From Desulfobacteraceae bacterium UBA5623 (lineage in GTDB: Bacteria > Desulfobacterota > DSM-4660 > Desulfatiglandales > Desulfatiglandaceae), in assembly GCA_002424495.1 (NCBI GenBank), contig DIKH01000391.1, forward strand, positions 1-7,931: a DNA stretch of 7,931 nt, given 5' to 3'. How positions within the stretch are numbered: the first letter of the stretch is position 1; every line of letters begins with the position of its first letter. The notes under the pieces are model-generated. The model had not been told where the DNA came from and did no database searches. It saw only the letters and a program-made list of their open reading frames with translations. Positions 6,151 to 7,931 of this stretch are shown here, in pieces. A program made the translations under genes and the position numbers.

Positions 6151-7232
6151 TATAATTCCTCCATCTCATCCACCACCCTGTCCCATGAATAATTCTTCAA
6201 AACATACTCCCTGGCCTTTAACCTTTTTTCTTCAACCATTCGCGGGTCCTTGATCAGCCTTTCCAAAACAATCCTCAAATCCACTGAATCCCTGTTTTTG
6301 AATGTATATCCATAATCTTCAATGGCCTCAAGATTTTCAGGTATATCGCTTGCAACGCAGCAATTACCGTAGCTCATCGCCTCCAGAAGCGCGACAGGCA
6401 TACCTTCAAGTGTAGATGGTAAACAAAACAGATATGCATTGCTGAAGAGTTCTTCCAGAGGCCTTCCTGTGACAAATCCGGGGAAAATGATGCGCGCATC
6501 ATCTCCTGTAAGGTCTCTCAGCATGGCCTTGTAAGACTCTGCATGTGCGGCATCTCCTGCAATCACAAGCTTCATATCTGTGTCAATCCCACGGAATGCC
6601 TCAATCAAAAAATGCGCACCCTTTTCTTCTACAAGCCTGGCAGCGAACAAAAAATATCTTTTTGGTGCAAGACCCTGCTCCAAGATCCAGTCAGGAGGAC
6701 GAATATCAACCGGTGAAACCCCGTTTGGGATGTAAACAATCTCCCTGCAGAACCTGTTCTCATAATAGTCTTTCTGCACCTTTGAGACAGAGGTTGCCTT
6801 TGTGGGAAAATAAGCAACCGTATAATCGGAAAGCCTGAAAAAGCTCTTCCCGATAATGCCCCACTTATCACGCATCCACTCAACACCATGGGTCTGCACC
6901 ACTGTGGGGATGCCCATAAGCCGTGGAAATATAGAAAAGACAGACGGCCCCACTGCATGGAAATGGACCAGGTCAACATCCCGCCGCATCATGATATCTA
7001 AGGTGGCAAAAAAACAGATCGAAAGCTTATGAAAGGCCTTTGTATTCAAAGACGGAACAGTGCGAATCTCCATACCCCTGTATACGCCATCTTCAGTTGT
7101 CCCGTAGTCTCTGCTGGAATAAACAATAACCCTGTGCCCGCGCCCTACGAGTCGTGAACCTAGCTCCTCAGTAACTTTTTCGATCCCCCCTCCGATGGGA
7201 ATACCCTTAACAGCTATATACGCTATGCGCAT
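6126..7232 (-). CDS. Family 4 (GT-B) glycosyltransferase
   Basis: A 368-residue cytoplasmic or membrane-associated retaining glycosyltransferase expected to add a sugar from a nucleotide donor to the growing lipid-linked glycan. Seen: an N-terminal Rossmann half with the glycine loop GIPIGGGIEKV (10-20) and HFHAVGP (90-96), then the donor-binding half with IPNGV (168-172), AARLVEEKG (197-205), and the EX7E signature with E276 and E284 (LEGMPVALLEAM). Length is normal. The ATG at 7232 begins the conserved MRIAYIAVKG; an open frame further upstream would overlap the toxin gene in another frame and is not credible. No ribosome site precedes it: the vapC stop lies 1 nt before (TGATATG), so it probably depends on coupled re-initiation. 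The last residues (GSMVGRV) and stop lie in repeat sequence. The sugar specificity is unknown. Confidence 0.94.
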   Translation of the reverse strand: MRIAYIAVKGIPIGGGIEKVTEELGSRLVGRGHRVIVYSSRDYGTTEDGVYRGMEIRTVPSLNTKAFHKLSICFFATLDIMMRRDVDLVHFHAVGPSVFSIFPRLMGIPTVVQTHGVEWMRDKWGIIGKSFFRLSDYTVAYFPTKATSVSKVQKDYYENRFCREIVYIPNGVSPVDIRPPDWILEQGLAPKRYFLFAARLVEEKGAHFLIEAFRGIDTDMKLVIAGDAAHAESYKAMLRDLTGDDARIIFPGFVTGRPLEELFSNAYLFCLPSTLEGMPVALLEAMSYGNCCVASDIPENLEAIEDYGYTFKNRDSVDLRIVLERLIKDPRMVEEKRLKAREYVLKNYSWDRVVDEMEELYGSMVGRV

Positions 7233-7233
7233 A

Positions 7234-7629
7234 TCAGTAAAACCGCAACGGGATAACCTTTGACATTCTCCTGAAATCATTATCATTGTGAAGAAGCATA
7301 AGATCATGTTCAACTGCAGTCTGGGCAACAAGGCAATCAATTGTGCTTCTGATTGTGATTCCCTTCCTTCGACATTTCATATAAGTCTTAGCAGCCTCTA
7401 TAAAAGAATTAATGGGATCTTTTAAATGATAAAAGCGTTGAGTAGACAAATACTTTCTGAGAAGCTCAAACTCCTTTTCTGAAACCGCCCCTTGCAGAAT
7501 CTCCTGCATGATGAAAGGAGTAATGCCGAACGGGATGCGCCTCATCAGGATCTCTTCCAGCTTTCTGCTGGCCTCAGTCTCGGAATTCTTAAAGAACTCG
7601 ATTAAGACAGAGGTATCAACAAGGATCAT
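7234..7629 (-). CDS. vapC: PIN-domain toxin RNase, VapC family (second module)
   Basis: A 131-residue predicted magnesium-dependent endoribonuclease. The acidic active-site positions are present: D5 (VDTS), E43 (MQEILQG), D98 (STIDCLVA) and D116 within LLHNDNDF, typical of the VapC group that ends in that motif. It overlaps its antitoxin gene by 4 nt (ATGA at 7626-7629) and has a GGGAGG ribosome site just upstream of the ATG. Its stop is 1 nt before the glycosyltransferase start, so the toxin lies at the head of the polysaccharide operon rather than standing alone. Sequence differs clearly from the plus-strand toxin at 1270-1665, so the two are not a recent duplication. Its RNA target cannot be told. 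Confidence 0.94.
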   Translation of the reverse strand: MILVDTSVLIEFFKNSETEASRKLEEILMRRIPFGITPFIMQEILQGAVSEKEFELLRKYLSTQRFYHLKDPINSFIEAAKTYMKCRRKGITIRSTIDCLVAQTAVEHDLMLLHNDNDFRRMSKVIPLRFY

Positions 7630-7826
7630 TTGCCCTCCCGCATCGCCTTATAATCATAGTCTTCAGCAAACTTGATCTTTCCCGACAGATCGCGAAGATC
7701 GAGACGCTTGCGATTTTCAACAAACTCTTTTAGAGCCATATGAATAACTTCTTTCTTAGTTCTGGCGTTAGTCAGCTTTAGCGCCTCATCCACCAATTTG
7801 TCATCAAGCAGCACATTCGTTCTCAT
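7626..7826 (-). CDS. vapB: VapB-family antitoxin
   Basis: A 66-residue antitoxin. The N-terminal MRTNVLLDDKLVDEAL and KKEVIHMALKEFV form the short strand and two helices of a ribbon-helix-helix DNA-binding domain, and the tail LRDLSGKIKFAEDYDYKAMR matches the toxin-binding end common in VapB proteins, where the DYDYKAMR segment contacts the PIN domain. The ATG at 7826 was chosen because GGAGG lies at 7833-7837 with suitable spacing and because a longer frame, open to 7877, would run through the promoter. It is the first gene of the minus-strand block. It likely represses its own promoter together with the toxin, which would also affect the glycosyltransferase and perhaps later genes if the transcript continues. 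Confidence 0.93.
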   Translation of the reverse strand: MRTNVLLDDKLVDEALKLTNARTKKEVIHMALKEFVENRKRLDLRDLSGKIKFAEDYDYKAMREGK

Positions 7827-7827
7827 A

Positions 7828-7847
7828 ATACACCTCCATATGTGTAT
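7828..7847 (-). promoter_or_regulatory. Inverted repeat around the vapB ribosome binding site
   Basis: ATACAC (7828-7833) and GTGTAT (7842-7847) form 6-bp arms around an 8-nt centre that contains most of the GGAG of the ribosome site. It may be the antitoxin operator or, in RNA, a small hairpin that hides the ribosome site. A separate direct repeat GTATAATG occurs at 7844-7851 and 7881-7888. Confidence 0.45.
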
Positions 7848-7848
7848 A

Positions 7849-7877
7849 ATGATGCACCTTATAGGGTATTTTGTCAA
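7849..7877 (-). promoter_or_regulatory. Likely promoter of the vapBC-glycosyltransferase block
   Basis: On the minus strand a consensus TTGACA (7872-7877) is followed by a 17-bp spacer and CATCAT (7849-7854, 4 of 6 matches to TATAAT). Transcription would start near 7842, just before the vapB ribosome site. The -10 is weak, which suits a repressed toxin-antitoxin operon. Confidence 0.5.
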
Positions 7878-7931
7878 GCAGTATAATGCCCGCCACTTTT
7901 CTAAGGTCGAGAGCTTTGAATTAATGGTTCA

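Noticed and set aside
7233..7340. A 36-residue N-terminal extension of the glycosyltransferase
   Set aside because: It overlaps the vapC coding region in another frame, and the conserved GT-B start MRIAYIAVKG begins at 7232.

Overview
The window looks like part of a polysaccharide/exosortase locus from a Gram-negative bacterium of moderate GC. The pairing of an exosortase-EpsI fusion protein with exopolysaccharide priming genes is typical of EPS/PEP-CTERM loci. I lean towards a deltaproteobacterium (Desulfobacterota), but that is inference from gene content, not a marker gene.

Layout, left to right. 1-781 (minus, cut by the window edge): a polyprenyl-phosphate GlcNAc-1-phosphate transferase of the WecA/TagO/MraY superfamily. 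782-1033: a gap with two palindromes and a good sigma-70-like promoter. 1034-1665 (plus): a ribbon-helix-helix antitoxin and a PIN-domain toxin overlapping by ATGA. 1666-1761: a short gap holding a possible 19-codon gene remnant. 1762-2847 (minus): wecB, UDP-GlcNAc 2-epimerase, with a TTG start. 2915-4498 (minus): exosortase fused to an EpsI domain. 4503-5555 (minus): radical SAM protein with C-terminal cysteines. 5557-6150: a four-helix-bundle (23S rRNA intervening-sequence protein family) gene between two blocks of about 9-bp degenerate repeats in opposite orientation. 6126-7232 (minus): family 4 glycosyltransferase. 7234-7826 (minus): a second, unrelated VapBC module with its own promoter region.

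The minus-strand genes read right to left as one block: vapB, vapC, glycosyltransferase, four-helix protein, radical SAM, exosortase-EpsI, wecB. The transferase at the left end would start a GlcNAc-type lipid-linked glycan, WecB would supply UDP-ManNAc, the glycosyltransferase would extend the chain, and the exosortase would process sorted surface proteins that are not encoded here. The radical SAM enzyme has no assignable substrate.

The most unusual parts are the repeat-flanked four-helix element, whose repeats form the end of the upstream glycosyltransferase, the four-helix protein's own C-terminal tail and the leader of the radical SAM gene; and the VapC-glycosyltransferase junction, which is a 1-nt stop-start without a visible ribosome binding site. 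I saw no RNA genes, CRISPR arrays, transposases or convincing intrinsic terminators.
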